Positions 34,782 to 43,604 of a stretch of DNA of 49,476 nucleotides are shown here, in pieces. The stretch is from Thermoanaerobaculia bacterium (GTDB taxonomy: Bacteria > Acidobacteriota > Thermoanaerobaculia > Multivoradales > JAGPDF01), in contig JAGPDF010000031.1 of NCBI GenBank assembly GCA_018057705.1, positions 1 to 49,476 of the forward strand, in the 5' to 3' direction. The notes under the pieces are model-generated. The model was not told where the DNA came from, did no database searches, and worked only from the letters and a program-made list of their open reading frames with translations. Numbering within the stretch: position 1 is the first letter of the stretch; each line of letters starts with the position of its first letter. Both the position numbers and the translations under genes were made by a program.

Positions 34782-36548
34782 CTAGGGGTCGCGGAAGCGG
34801 GCTTCGATCTTCGTGGGGCCCCATACGGTGAAGTGGAGCGTCGGGCTCGTGGCGGGCTGGGCGAGCGGTGGGGTGGTCTCGATCTGCCAGCCGAGGAAGC
34901 GGTCGCGGGCTGACGGCTCGACTTCGGCTTCGAGGGCGAGGCCGGCGGGGTAGGTGCCGGTGTAGCTGGCGCCGATGTCGAAACCGTCCACCTTCACCGT
35001 TCCCTCCGGGGCACTGAGCTCGACCGGCATCGGCTCGCCGGCACCGAGCATCTTCTGGAGCTGGTTCCGGATCGCCTGTGGGCGCCAGGCGAAGTAGTCG
35101 CGGAGTTTCCCGGCCCAGTCGAGGTCGGTGACGCCGAGGGTCTTAGCAGTCTGCTCGTAGCGCACGACCAGGCTCTCGAGGTAATCGGGGGTGAGCTGAT
35201 GGTTGAGCGCCTGCGTCGTGCGGCGGACGATCTCTGTGCTGTACTCCGGGTCCTCCTCGACGAGTCGGTGCAGGAGAGCTTGCTGCGGCGAGCGCAGCTC
35301 TCGCTGGTTGTCGAGCACGTAGGGCAGCACGTCGCGCTTGTTGCCGAAGCGCGAGTTTCGCGGCGGCGTGCGGAAGCTCATGTCGTGGTCCCAGTGAACC
35401 CAGGTCCAGCGGCCGGAGGCGAGCTCGCCGCGGCGGTCGCGGAGCATCGCCTCCTGGTAGAGGTCGCCGGTGCCGTTGAAGAGCACCGTGACCAGCCAGG
35501 TGGTGAGCCTGTCGAGGTCGTAGTGCTCGGCCGCGCCGGCGCGCGTGAACGGCGCCGGCGCGGCGGCGATCCAGGCCATTTCGCTCGCCCAGAAGCGGTC
35601 GCTCGCCGCGCTCTCGCGGCGCGGGTCGCCGGCGTGGCGCTTGCCGCGGTGGAGCTCGAAGTCTTCGTGGCCGAAATGGCGGCGCACGAAGTCGGCGTCG
35701 ATGTGCTCGCTGATCGAGTAGACGCTCGCCGGTGCGCCGTTGAGACTGAAGCCGACCGGGCGTGTGCGCGGCGTGAAGGCGCCGAGACGGCGGCCGATCT
35801 CGTACGCCACCTCGCCCGGAAAGGCCCAGACCGAGCCGTCGGTGTCTTCGTCGTCGAGCTCCGAGATGACGAAACGGGCGAGCGGCAGGAGGGGTGTCGC
35901 CAACTCGGGCGAAACGAGGCGTCCCGGGAGTCCCGCCGCGCCGTGCTCGCTGCGGAAGGAGAAGCGGTACCCGTAGGGCGGGTAGCGCCGGCTCACGCCG
36001 CCGTGGATCCGGACGCCGACCGGCGCGGCGAACTGGAGCTTGCCGTGCTCGAAGAACGAGATCCAGCCGGTCTCCTCGGTCTCACGCCCCGGCATCCACG
36101 GCCGGCTGTGCACCCGGGCGGTGCGGCAGGGATCGAGCCAGAGCGAGACCAGAGGCGGGCCGGCGTCGCGCCACGGGGCCGGGGCGAGCCGGCTGCTCGG
36201 AAGCTCGGCCAGGGGGAGCTGGCGGCCGGCGAGCTCGAGCTCCGGGCACTTGCCCTCGGGCGCGAGCTGCTTTGGCGTGACCGGTGCTGCCAGGACCTGG
36301 GCGCCGGGCGGTTGCACCACCAGCTCGCCCGAGCGCGCGAGGAGCGTCGTCATCCGCGCCGAGTCGAGCTCGGAGCGCGTGGCGTGGGTGCGCGCGAGCC
36401 GGGAGCGCAACTGTTTCCCGGGTTCCGTCGCCGCGAGGCCGACGAGGATCAGGGCAACCAGGAGGGCGGCGCCGGCCGCCGGCAGCCAGCGATGCCGGCG
36501 ATCCCAGCGCTGCCTGCGGTCTCCGCGGCTTCCGCGGCCGGCGGTCAC
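34782..36548 (-). CDS. CotH-like kinase-fold protein, membrane anchored
   Basis: 588 residues from GTG 36548, whose GTGA overlaps the stop of the DUF4956 gene. After an Arg-rich N-terminus one membrane span is seen (about 23-41: LPAAGAALLVALILVGLAA), so most of the protein is outside. The CotH kinase-like region is recognised by VRIHGGVSRRYPPYGYRFSF, VYSISEHIDADFVRRHFG, NGTGDLYQEAMLRDRR and WVHWDHDMSFRT. CotH proteins are atypical kinases that phosphorylate spore coat proteins in Bacillus; bacterial homologues beside VTC and DUF4956 genes are widespread but poorly understood. A C-terminal beta domain (APEGTVKVDGFDIGASYTG...) is probably for binding. The linked trio suggests an extracellular phosphate or polyphosphate function, which is inference. 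Confidence 0.75.
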   Translation of the reverse strand: MTAGRGSRGDRRQRWDRRHRWLPAAGAALLVALILVGLAATEPGKQLRSRLARTHATRSELDSARMTTLLARSGELVVQPPGAQVLAAPVTPKQLAPEGKCPELELAGRQLPLAELPSSRLAPAPWRDAGPPLVSLWLDPCRTARVHSRPWMPGRETEETGWISFFEHGKLQFAAPVGVRIHGGVSRRYPPYGYRFSFRSEHGAAGLPGRLVSPELATPLLPLARFVISELDDEDTDGSVWAFPGEVAYEIGRRLGAFTPRTRPVGFSLNGAPASVYSISEHIDADFVRRHFGHEDFELHRGKRHAGDPRRESAASDRFWASEMAWIAAAPAPFTRAGAAEHYDLDRLTTWLVTVLFNGTGDLYQEAMLRDRRGELASGRWTWVHWDHDMSFRTPPRNSRFGNKRDVLPYVLDNQRELRSPQQALLHRLVEEDPEYSTEIVRRTTQALNHQLTPDYLESLVVRYEQTAKTLGVTDLDWAGKLRDYFAWRPQAIRNQLQKMLGAGEPMPVELSAPEGTVKVDGFDIGASYTGTYPAGLALEAEVEPSARDRFLGWQIETTPPLAQPATSPTLHFTVWGPTKIEARFRDP

Positions 36549-37246
36549 CGGCTGCTGGCGCTCTGGGGGTAGACGATGGCGAGGCTCTGCGGTGCGGCGC
36601 GCTCCTGCAGCAGCCGCTCGACGGCGGGCGCCTCCGAGCTCTTCAAGCCCGCGAAACGCCAGGTGACCGAGACCCGCCCGTCGAGGCGCGTCAGGCTCTC
36701 GAGGACCCCCGACCGGCCGGAGGCCGCGAGCGCCGCGAAGAACGCCTCACTGTGAGCCGCATAGCCGACCTCGTCGAAGGTCGCGATCACCAGACCGGTC
36801 GAGCTGCCCCGGCGGAAGACCGGACGCACCAGCTCCTGCACCAGGAGGACGAGCACCGCGGCGGCGAGCAGGGCGCCGAGGAAGCCCAGCAGCCCGGTCG
36901 CCGCGGCGAGCGAGGTGGCGATGACGACCATCAGGAAGCCGATCTCTTCGGGCTCCTTGATCGGCGTCCGGAAGCGCACGATCGAGAGCGCGCCCAGGAG
37001 GCCGAGCGAGAGCGGCAACGAGAACTGGATGCAGATGAAGATCGCCGTCACCGCGATGGCGATGAGCGGAAAGGCGCGGTGGATCTCGCTGCCGGTGGCG
37101 CGACGGCCGTAGAACTGAACGTAGAGCTGGGCGACGACGATCGCCGCGATGGCCGAGATGGCGAGCAGGAGGAGGAACGAGCCGACACCGAGCGGCGGTC
37201 CCTTGCCCTCCCAGGCGGCGGTCAGCTTGCCGAACATCTCCCCCAT
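36545..37246 (-). CDS. DUF4956-family membrane protein
   Basis: 233 residues from ATG 37246, after GGGAGGG. Four membrane helices are predicted: about 22-43, 60-80, 82-95 with LGALSIVRFRTPIKEPEEIG next to it, and 104-140 region (LMVVIATSLAAATGLLG, LLAAAVLVLLVQELV). LGALSIVRFRTxIKxP is the DUF4956 signature. The final ~80 residues form a soluble ferredoxin-like domain (TGLVIATFDEVGY, RVSVTWRFAG). In many bacteria this gene sits between VTC-domain and CotH-like genes, as here. Function is not established; a channel or polyphosphate-linked role is speculative. Confidence 0.75.
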   Translation of the reverse strand: MGEMFGKLTAAWEGKGPPLGVGSFLLLLAISAIAAIVVAQLYVQFYGRRATGSEIHRAFPLIAIAVTAIFICIQFSLPLSLGLLGALSIVRFRTPIKEPEEIGFLMVVIATSLAAATGLLGFLGALLAAAVLVLLVQELVRPVFRRGSSTGLVIATFDEVGYAAHSEAFFAALAASGRSGVLESLTRLDGRVSVTWRFAGLKSSEAPAVERLLQERAAPQSLAIVYPQSASSR

Positions 37247-37303
37247 GCGAAACCCTCCCCGTGCGAAGCGGTCGTAGCGCTCGCAGCGATCGTAGCGAGC
37301 GAC

Positions 37304-38008
37304 TCAGTCGAGCAGACAGAAACTGTACTTGGAAAACGACTCGCGACGGCCGCCGAGCGCCGCGAGCCCTGCGAGCCCCGGCGGCAGGTCGCGGTTCCCG
37401 CCCTTGAGCTCGACCAGGAACGGCGAGCGCAGGTTCCCGGGGAGTTGCCGGATCCCGGGCGCTGCTGAGGCCCAGTCCGCGATCCGCAGGGCGGTGATCT
37501 CGCTGTCGAGGGCGATCCGCAGACCCGAAGCGGGCTCGACGAAGCGCTCCCGGCGATAGGTGAGGTGCACCGCCGGCCGCAGCCCTGCCGGTACGGCCTC
37601 GCGGGCGTCCGCGAGGAGCGCCGGAATCCGGGTGAGGGCGGGCGAATCGAGACTCCGGCGCGAGAGCTCGCGGCCGTCGATCGCCTTCGCTGCCACCGGG
37701 AGCCGCAGCTTCTCGCGCCGGCTGCCGACCCGGCGCTTGACCTCCAGCCAGACCGCCGGCGAGTGGTCGTACCAGCGCAGGCGGATCTTGGTCTTCAGAT
37801 AGTCGCTGCCGAGCTTCTCCGCCAGCGACTCGAGCCCCGGACCGTCGAAGTAGATCGTCTCGACGAGGCTCGCGGCGTGCGGCTCCTCCCGCCGGCAGGC
37901 GCCCGAGAGGATCGCCCGCGCCACGGCGAGCGTGGCGCCCGGGAAGACGAACTTGACCTCGTGGTCGAGCGCCTGCAGTGGCTCTGCGGAGAGCGTGACG
38001 CCGGGCAC
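37304..38008 (-). CDS. VTC-domain protein (polyphosphate polymerase family)
   Basis: About 234 residues from GTG 38008, which lies 7 bases after the ileS stop; an ATG at 38056 inside ileS is an alternative. The VTC domain is seen in HEVKFVFPG, ETIYFDGPGLESL, KTKIRLRWYD, VWLEVKRRVGSRREKLRL, HLTYRRERFV, RIALDSEIT and FLVELKGGN. Basic and acidic residues in these strands line the triphosphate tunnel of the CYTH/VTC fold. Yeast Vtc4 makes polyphosphate from ATP with this domain; bacterial members are mostly annotated polyphosphate-polymerase-domain proteins. It leads the DUF4956 and CotH genes. Confidence 0.8.
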   Translation of the reverse strand: MPGVTLSAEPLQALDHEVKFVFPGATLAVARAILSGACRREEPHAASLVETIYFDGPGLESLAEKLGSDYLKTKIRLRWYDHSPAVWLEVKRRVGSRREKLRLPVAAKAIDGRELSRRSLDSPALTRIPALLADAREAVPAGLRPAVHLTYRRERFVEPASGLRIALDSEITALRIADWASAAPGIRQLPGNLRSPFLVELKGGNRDLPPGLAGLAALGGRRESFSKYSFCLLD

Positions 38009-38015
38009 GACCGCC

Positions 38016-41000
38016 TCAGGAGGCGCGAACGATGGCGAAGGCGAAGCCGAGGTCATCGATCGGCGCCGGGGCCAGGCCGTCGCCGTTGCCGCTTTCGGCA
38101 TCGCCGCTCTGCCAGTCGACGGCGAGCGTCTCGCCCGAGATCCAGTCGCGATGCGTGGCGATCGCCGCCTCGAGCTCGGGCGCGGCGCTGTAACGCACGC
38201 GGATCCGGTCGGCATAGTCGAGCCCGGCCTCCTTGCGCGCTGTCTGCAGGCGATTGACCACCTCGCGCGCGCGGCCCTCGCAGATGAGCGCCGGGGTGAG
38301 CTGCGGGTCGAGAGCGACGAGGAGCTCGCCGTCGTTCGCCGTCGCCATCCCCTCCTTCTCGATCAGCCGGACCTCGAGATCCTCGGGCAGCAACACCAAC
38401 GCCCCGCCGTCGGCCAGGATCTCGATCCGGCCGTCGCGCGCGAGGGTTTCGGCGAGGACATCGCCGTCGGCTGCGAGGAGCGCCGCCTGTGCGGACTTCA
38501 TCCTCCCGCCGAGCTTCTTGCCGAGGACGCGGAAGTTGGGCCGCACCTCGTGGGTGACGAAATCGCCACGACGTTCGGCGAAGAAGATGTCCTTCACGTT
38601 CAGCTCGTCGAGGACGAGCCCGCGCACACGCTCGAGCTGTGGCCGCACGTCGACGCCGAAGATCTCCGGGGCGAGGACGAGCGTCGCCGAGGCGAGCGGC
38701 TGGCGGTTCTTCAGGTCGTGCTCCGCCCGCGCCACGCGCCCGAGGCCGACGATGCGCTTCGCGAGGCCCATTGCGCCGACGAGCGCGAGAAGGCTGCGAT
38801 CCCGCTCCAGGATACCTGTCGCCTCGGGCCAGTCCTCGAGATGAACGCTCACGGGAGCGTCGGGATTCACGGACCGCACGAGGTGCTCGTGAAGCGTCTC
38901 GGCGAGGAAAGGAGTGAAGGGAGCGATCAGCCGGGCAAGGGTGGTCAGGACCGTGTACAGCGTCTGATAGGCAGCTTCCTTGTTCGAGCTTTTCGCGTCC
39001 GGCTCCGCGACCCCGTCGGCCGTAGCCGCACTCCAGAAGCGATCCCGGCTGCGGCGGATATACCAGTTGTTCAGGTCGTCGACGAAGGCCTCGAGCCGGC
39101 GGGCCGGTTCGGCGATCCGATAGCCCTCGAGCAGCAGCGCGATCTGCTCGATCTCGGTATCGAGGCGTCCGAGGATCCATCGGTCCAGATCCGCCCGATT
39201 CTCGACCGGTATGGCGCGGTCGGGGCGCGGCTGCCAGCCGTCGAGATTGGCGTAGATCGTGAAGAAAGAGAGAGCGTTCCAGATCGGCAGCTGCAACCCC
39301 TGCGCCGCTTCGCGCACCAGCTTCGCCGAGAAGCGCGAGGTCTGCTCGGGGTCGTTGACGTAGAAGTACCAGCGCATCGCGTCGGCGCCGGTCTCGGCGA
39401 TGACGCCCAGCGGATCGACGACGTTGCCGAGGCGTTTCGACATCTTGCGGCCCTGGTCGTCGTTGACGTGCCCCATGACGATGCAGTGCTCGAAGGCGAC
39501 CGAGTCGAAGAGGGCGCAGGCGAGGACGTGCAGGGTGTAGAACCAGCCGCGGGTCTGGTCCACGGCCTCCGAGATGAAGTCGGCGGGGGCGAACTTGCCC
39601 CCTGGCGCGACCAGCTCGGCGTTCTCGAACGGGTAGTGATGCTGAGCGAACGGCATCGCGCCGGAATCGAACCAGGCGTCGATGACATCCTCGACCCTGC
39701 GGAAGACGCCGTTCCTGCCCTCGTCCCGGCAGCCGTAGCACTCCCAGGTCAGGTCGTCGATCATCGGGCGATGCGGATCGAACTGGGCGCGATCGTAGAG
39801 GTCATCCGGCACTCTCTTGCCGGCCTCGTGGAAAAGCTCGGTAAAGGAGGAAAAGACGCGCTCGGCGGGGCAGAGGTCGCACTTCCAGATCGGCAGCGGT
39901 GTGCCCCAATAGCGCTTGCGGGAAAGGGCCCAGTCGACCACGCCTTCGAGCCAGTTGCCGAAGCGGCCCTTGCCGATCGCCTCCGGATGCCAGTCGATCG
40001 TCAGATTCTTGGCCACCAAACGGTCGCGGATCGCGGTCGTCTTGACGAACCAGCTCTTGGAGGCGAACTGGAGGAGTGGCGTATCGCAGCGCCAGCAGAA
40101 CGGGTAACTGTGCTTGTAGCGCTCGGAGTGCAACAGGAGCTGACGCTCCTTGAGGTCGCGGAGGATCTCCTTGTCCGCATCCTTGAACCATGTTCCGGCG
40201 AAGCGCTCGAGCCCCGCCTTCGCCGCGATCTTGCCGTCGGCCTCGACCGTCTTGAACAGGGGCAGGCCGTACTTCTGCCCCGTCGCGTAGTCGTCGGCGC
40301 CGAAGGCCGGCGCCGTGTGCACGAGGCCCGTGCCGTCGCTCGCGGTGACGTAGTCGGCAGTGACCACCAGCCAGCCGTCCTCGTCGGAGGGCGGCGGCTG
40401 CGGGGCGAGATCGGGACGCTGTCGCTCGTCGAAAGGTCCGGTGCGATACGGCCGGTCGTATCGGAGGCCCTGGAGCGTATCGCCGCTGAAACGCGCGAGC
40501 GCCGGCTGATCGCGGAGATCCCGTTTCTGGCGCTTGCCGTCGATCTCGACCTCGTACGGAATCGGGATCTCGATCTGGTCGGCGAAGAGGAGGCGGGCTC
40601 CGGGTCGAGTCGGATGCTCGACGACGCGATAGACGAGTCCGGGATGAACCGCCAGGCCCGAGTGGCCCGGCATCGTCCATGGGGTTGTTGTCCAGGCGAC
40701 GAGATAGAAGTCGGTGGGAACGACGAACTCCCTGCCCTCGACGGTCGAAAGACGCCGTCCGGGTCGGGCCGGGAAGAGCACCCAAATCGACGGGTCCTCG
40801 ATCTCCTTGTAGTTCTGTGCGACCTCGTGAGAGGAGAGCGTCGTGCCGCAGCGGGCGCAATAGGGCTGAACTTTGTGCCCCTCGAAGAGGAGCTTCTTGT
40901 CGTAGAGCTCGCCCAACGCCCACCAGACCGACTCGACGTAGCGGTTCGAGTAGGTGAAGTAGGCGTCGTCGAGATCCACCCAGTAGCCGACGCGCTCGGT

Positions 41001-41435
41001 CATCGCTCGCCACTGGCGCTCATAGGTCATCACTGAGTCGTAGCAGGCGCGGTTGAACTGTTCGATCGAGGCGCGGGGGTCGCCGGGGACGAGTTGCTCG
41101 ATGTCGCGCTTGCCGGCGAGACCGAGCCGCTTCTCGACCTCGATCTCGACCGCCAGGCCGTGGGTGTCCCAGCCGGCCTTCCTGGCGACCCGTTTGCCGC
41201 GCATGGTCTGGAAGCGCGGGAAGAGGTCCTTGACCACCCGGGTCAGCACGTGCCCGACGTGCGGCGTGTTGTTGGCGGTCGGCGGGCCTTCGAAGAAGGT
41301 GAACTCGGGGCCGCCGGCGTTCTTCCCGACCGATCGCGAAAAGACGGCCTCACGGCGCCAGAGGTCGAGCACGGCCTCTTCGAGCTGCGGGAACGGATAG
41401 CCCGCTGGCACCCGCGGGAATCTGGGGGTCGTCAT
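38016..41435 (-). CDS. ileS: Isoleucyl-tRNA synthetase, type 2-like
   Basis: 1139 residues; start ATG 41435 overlaps the preceding hydrolase stop (ATGA). The frame stays open further upstream, but only through that other gene. It charges tRNA-Ile. Catalytic motifs are HVGH (59-62) and KMSKR (664-668). The sequence GWDTHGLAVEIEVEKRLGL after motif 1 is typical of the eukaryote-like, mupirocin-tolerant type 2 enzymes, not the common bacterial GWDCHGLPIE. An editing domain is present (VAWTTTPWTMPGHSGL), along with Cys pairs in YCARCG, CWRCD, CDLCP and CYGC. The anticodon-binding region is at 730-880 (DLNNWYIRRSRDRFW). It is followed 7 bases later by the VTC gene, so the VTC-DUF4956-CotH genes may share its transcript. 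Confidence 0.95.
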   Translation of the reverse strand: MTTPRFPRVPAGYPFPQLEEAVLDLWRREAVFSRSVGKNAGGPEFTFFEGPPTANNTPHVGHVLTRVVKDLFPRFQTMRGKRVARKAGWDTHGLAVEIEVEKRLGLAGKRDIEQLVPGDPRASIEQFNRACYDSVMTYERQWRAMTERVGYWVDLDDAYFTYSNRYVESVWWALGELYDKKLLFEGHKVQPYCARCGTTLSSHEVAQNYKEIEDPSIWVLFPARPGRRLSTVEGREFVVPTDFYLVAWTTTPWTMPGHSGLAVHPGLVYRVVEHPTRPGARLLFADQIEIPIPYEVEIDGKRQKRDLRDQPALARFSGDTLQGLRYDRPYRTGPFDERQRPDLAPQPPPSDEDGWLVVTADYVTASDGTGLVHTAPAFGADDYATGQKYGLPLFKTVEADGKIAAKAGLERFAGTWFKDADKEILRDLKERQLLLHSERYKHSYPFCWRCDTPLLQFASKSWFVKTTAIRDRLVAKNLTIDWHPEAIGKGRFGNWLEGVVDWALSRKRYWGTPLPIWKCDLCPAERVFSSFTELFHEAGKRVPDDLYDRAQFDPHRPMIDDLTWECYGCRDEGRNGVFRRVEDVIDAWFDSGAMPFAQHHYPFENAELVAPGGKFAPADFISEAVDQTRGWFYTLHVLACALFDSVAFEHCIVMGHVNDDQGRKMSKRLGNVVDPLGVIAETGADAMRWYFYVNDPEQTSRFSAKLVREAAQGLQLPIWNALSFFTIYANLDGWQPRPDRAIPVENRADLDRWILGRLDTEIEQIALLLEGYRIAEPARRLEAFVDDLNNWYIRRSRDRFWSAATADGVAEPDAKSSNKEAAYQTLYTVLTTLARLIAPFTPFLAETLHEHLVRSVNPDAPVSVHLEDWPEATGILERDRSLLALVGAMGLAKRIVGLGRVARAEHDLKNRQPLASATLVLAPEIFGVDVRPQLERVRGLVLDELNVKDIFFAERRGDFVTHEVRPNFRVLGKKLGGRMKSAQAALLAADGDVLAETLARDGRIEILADGGALVLLPEDLEVRLIEKEGMATANDGELLVALDPQLTPALICEGRAREVVNRLQTARKEAGLDYADRIRVRYSAAPELEAAIATHRDWISGETLAVDWQSGDAESGNGDGLAPAPIDDLGFAFAIVRAS

Positions 41436-42430
41436 CCGGCCGGCAGCTGATCGGCGAACAGCGCGAGACGTTCCGCGAAGGCCGCCGCCGCTTCGTTGTG
41501 CGGCAGGGTGCCGGCGCCCTCCAGCACCTCGAGCTCGGCGTTGCCGACCGCCTGGAGCCATAGGTCGGCCGATTCGACCGGCGGATTCGCCGCTTCCCGG
41601 CCCCAGACGAGCAGTGTCGGGGTGGCGAGGCGCGAGAGCGCCGGACCGATGCGGTGGTTGAGATAGCCCGAAAGATAGGCGGCGAGCGCCGCCCGATTGG
41701 CGGGCTCGTGGGCACCCCGGTAGTGATGGTCGACGAGCGAGTCGGTTACCAGCGCCGGATCGGAATAGACCTCTTCGCAGAGGTAGCGCTGGATGCCCTT
41801 CCTCGTCGTGTAGAGGTTCAGGGCCGAGGTACCGAAGATCGGCAGCTTCAGAAGGCGGTGGATGACGGCGTCCTTGAGGTCGGGTTCCTCGCTCGCGAGG
41901 TCGATCCCGACCGGGCAGGAGAGCACCAGGCCGCGCACCAGCTCGGGGTGGTCGACCGCCACCTGCACGGCGTAGGCGGCGGTGAGGCCGGAGGCGACGA
42001 GCACCGCCCGGCGCCGCACGACGTCGTCCAGGAAGTCGAGCAGAAACTCGATGTAGAGCTCGCCGTCGAGCGCCGTCGGCGGGCGCTCCGACCGGCCCCA
42101 GCCGGGAAAGTCGGGGGCGAAGACCTGGAAGTCTTCGGACAGCCTCTCCGCCGCCCGGCGCCACTCGAGCGAATCGTGCCCTGGACCGAACGAATGCAGC
42201 AGGACGATCGGCTCTCCCGATCCGAGGCGCTGAAACACGACGTCCGCGAGGTCCCAGGCGTAGCGGTGCCGGCGGCCCCAGACGGTCGGCTCGAGCTTCC
42301 GCGCGCGGCGTGCGATGGACGCGTTGATGACCGCCGGCAGGCCGATCGCCGCGCCACCCAGGAGCAGGCCCCGGAGGATCCGCTGGCGCCGCTTTCGCCG
42401 CTGTTCTTCTTCGCTGGTCCAGGCCGTCAT
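41432..42430 (-). CDS. Alpha/beta-hydrolase-fold protein lacking the catalytic serine
   Basis: 332 residues with a basic N-terminus and a hydrophobic segment (LRGLLLGGAAIGLPAV, about 19-34) that may anchor it to the membrane. The fold is clear: GEPIVLLHSFGPGHDSLEW (oxyanion), FAPDFPGWGRSERP, VDHPELVRGLVLSCPVG, TPTLLVWGREA, GTLPHNEAAAAFAERL (catalytic-type His). At the nucleophile elbow the sequence reads VLVASGLTAAYAV where active hydrolases have VLVGHSLGG, so the Ser is replaced by Gly and the preceding His by Ser. The acid position is also altered (WGREAA). It is probably not a classical hydrolase. The gene is translationally coupled to ileS, an arrangement of unknown meaning. Confidence 0.75.
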   Translation of the reverse strand: MTAWTSEEEQRRKRRQRILRGLLLGGAAIGLPAVINASIARRARKLEPTVWGRRHRYAWDLADVVFQRLGSGEPIVLLHSFGPGHDSLEWRRAAERLSEDFQVFAPDFPGWGRSERPPTALDGELYIEFLLDFLDDVVRRRAVLVASGLTAAYAVQVAVDHPELVRGLVLSCPVGIDLASEEPDLKDAVIHRLLKLPIFGTSALNLYTTRKGIQRYLCEEVYSDPALVTDSLVDHHYRGAHEPANRAALAAYLSGYLNHRIGPALSRLATPTLLVWGREAANPPVESADLWLQAVGNAELEVLEGAGTLPHNEAAAAFAERLALFADQLPAG

Positions 42431-42498
42431 CGCAGGGCCAGAATACCATGGCGCCTGCCGCCTCCCCGAGGCGTTAGGATGCGTCGCCAGGGGGTCCT

Positions 42499-43086
42499 AT
42501 GGCTGTTCTGCCGATCGTTCGAATGGGGAATCCGGTGCTGCGCACACCGGCGGCGCCGGTGCCGCCGGAGGCGCTCGCTGAGCCTGCGACACAGCAGTGG
42601 ATCGACGACATGGTCGAGACGATGCTCGAGGCCGACGGGGTCGGACTCGCCGCGCCGCAGGTCGGCGTCGATTGGCAGCTGTTCGTCTACCAGGCGGAGG
42701 ACGACGACGACCCGCAGGGCGGAATCCCGCTCTGCGTCGTGGTCAACCCGGAGCTCGAGGCTCTGCCGGGCGAACGGGTCGTCGACTGGGAGGGCTGCCT
42801 TTCGATACCGGATCTGCGCGGGCTCGTGCCGCGCCACCCGGCGGTGCGCCTGCGCGGCCTGGACCGCGAAGGCAGTCCCGTGGATCGCGTCGTCGCAGGT
42901 TTCGAAGCGCGCATCGTGCAGCACGAGTTCGACCACCTGCACGGCGTCCTCTTCCTCGACCGGATGCGCGACCTCGCCTCGCTCGCTTTCCTCGACGAGT
43001 GGCAGGAGTTCGTGGGCGCGGTCGGACCGGAGGCCGAGCCCGCCGTTTCCCGGACGCCGACGGGCGCCGCGCAAGCCACAAGTTGA
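42499..43086 (+). CDS. def: Peptide deformylase
   Basis: 195 residues. It removes the formyl group from the N-terminal methionine of new proteins in the cytoplasm. All three metal motifs are intact: GVGLAAPQVG (about 47-56), EGCLSIP with metal Cys, and QHEFDHLHGVLF with the HExxH-type metal ligands (here HEFDH). It has a normal length with a ~20-residue C-terminal extension rich in Ala/Pro. It is divergent from the hydrolase/ileS genes across about 70 bases and overlaps the rlmH start by 4 bases (TTGA). Confidence 0.95.
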   Translation: MAVLPIVRMGNPVLRTPAAPVPPEALAEPATQQWIDDMVETMLEADGVGLAAPQVGVDWQLFVYQAEDDDDPQGGIPLCVVVNPELEALPGERVVDWEGCLSIPDLRGLVPRHPAVRLRGLDREGSPVDRVVAGFEARIVQHEFDHLHGVLFLDRMRDLASLAFLDEWQEFVGAVGPEAEPAVSRTPTGAAQATS

Positions 43087-43571
43087 GCCTCAGGTTCCAT
43101 CTGCTTTGGGCCGGCCGGCACTCGCCGGAGCCATGGGAGTCGCTGTCGGCGGACTACCGTCGCCGGATCGAGGGCTTCGTTCCGATCCGCGAACAGGCGA
43201 TCCGGGTCGCCGCCTCTGGCGAGGACCGGGCGCGGCGACGGCTCGAAGGGGAGGCTCTCTCGGCCGCGGCAGCGAAGCCGGCGTATCTCGTGGCGCTCGA
43301 CGAACGCGGTGCGCTGTGGACTTCGGAGGAGCTGGCGCAGCAGGTCGAGCGCTGGCGCGCGGAGTGGCCGCACCCGGTCGTCTTCTTTCTCGGCAGCGAT
43401 GTCGGACTCGACCCGGCGCTCCTCGAATCGTGCCGGTTGCGCCTCGCTTTCGGGCGCATGACGCTGCCCCACCATCTGGCGCGGCTGGTGCTTCTCGAAC
43501 AGCTCTACAGGGCGCTTTCGATCGTCGCTGGAATCAACTATCATCGCGCGACGTTGAAGCAGGACCAGTAG
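43083..43571 (+). CDS. rlmH: 23S rRNA pseudouridine-1915 N3-methyltransferase
   Basis: 162 residues from TTG 43083, overlapping the def stop. RlmH is a SPOUT-class methyltransferase acting on helix 69 of 23S rRNA in 70S ribosomes. The SAM-binding knot is recognised by VVFFLGSDVGLDP, followed by RLRLAFGRMTLPHHLARLVL and LEQLYRALSIVAGINYH, nearly matching the family C-terminus (MTLPHQLARVLLxEQLYRAxxI...YH). Start choice rests on MSLRFHLLWAGR, the expected first strand. def and rlmH are commonly neighbours in bacteria. Confidence 0.92.
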   Translation: MSLRFHLLWAGRHSPEPWESLSADYRRRIEGFVPIREQAIRVAASGEDRARRRLEGEALSAAAAKPAYLVALDERGALWTSEELAQQVERWRAEWPHPVVFFLGSDVGLDPALLESCRLRLAFGRMTLPHHLARLVLLEQLYRALSIVAGINYHRATLKQDQ

Positions 43572-43604
43572 CCCGGTGGAAGGGCAGTTGCGAGGAGGCA
43601 GTAG

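Noticed and set aside
37932-41036. Long plus-strand open frame opposite ileS
   Set aside because: It is the mirror frame of a strongly conserved synthetase gene, with no domain of its own.
41436-42449. Extension of ileS further upstream in frame
   Set aside because: This part overlaps the hydrolase gene in another frame; the synthetase starts naturally at ATG 41435.
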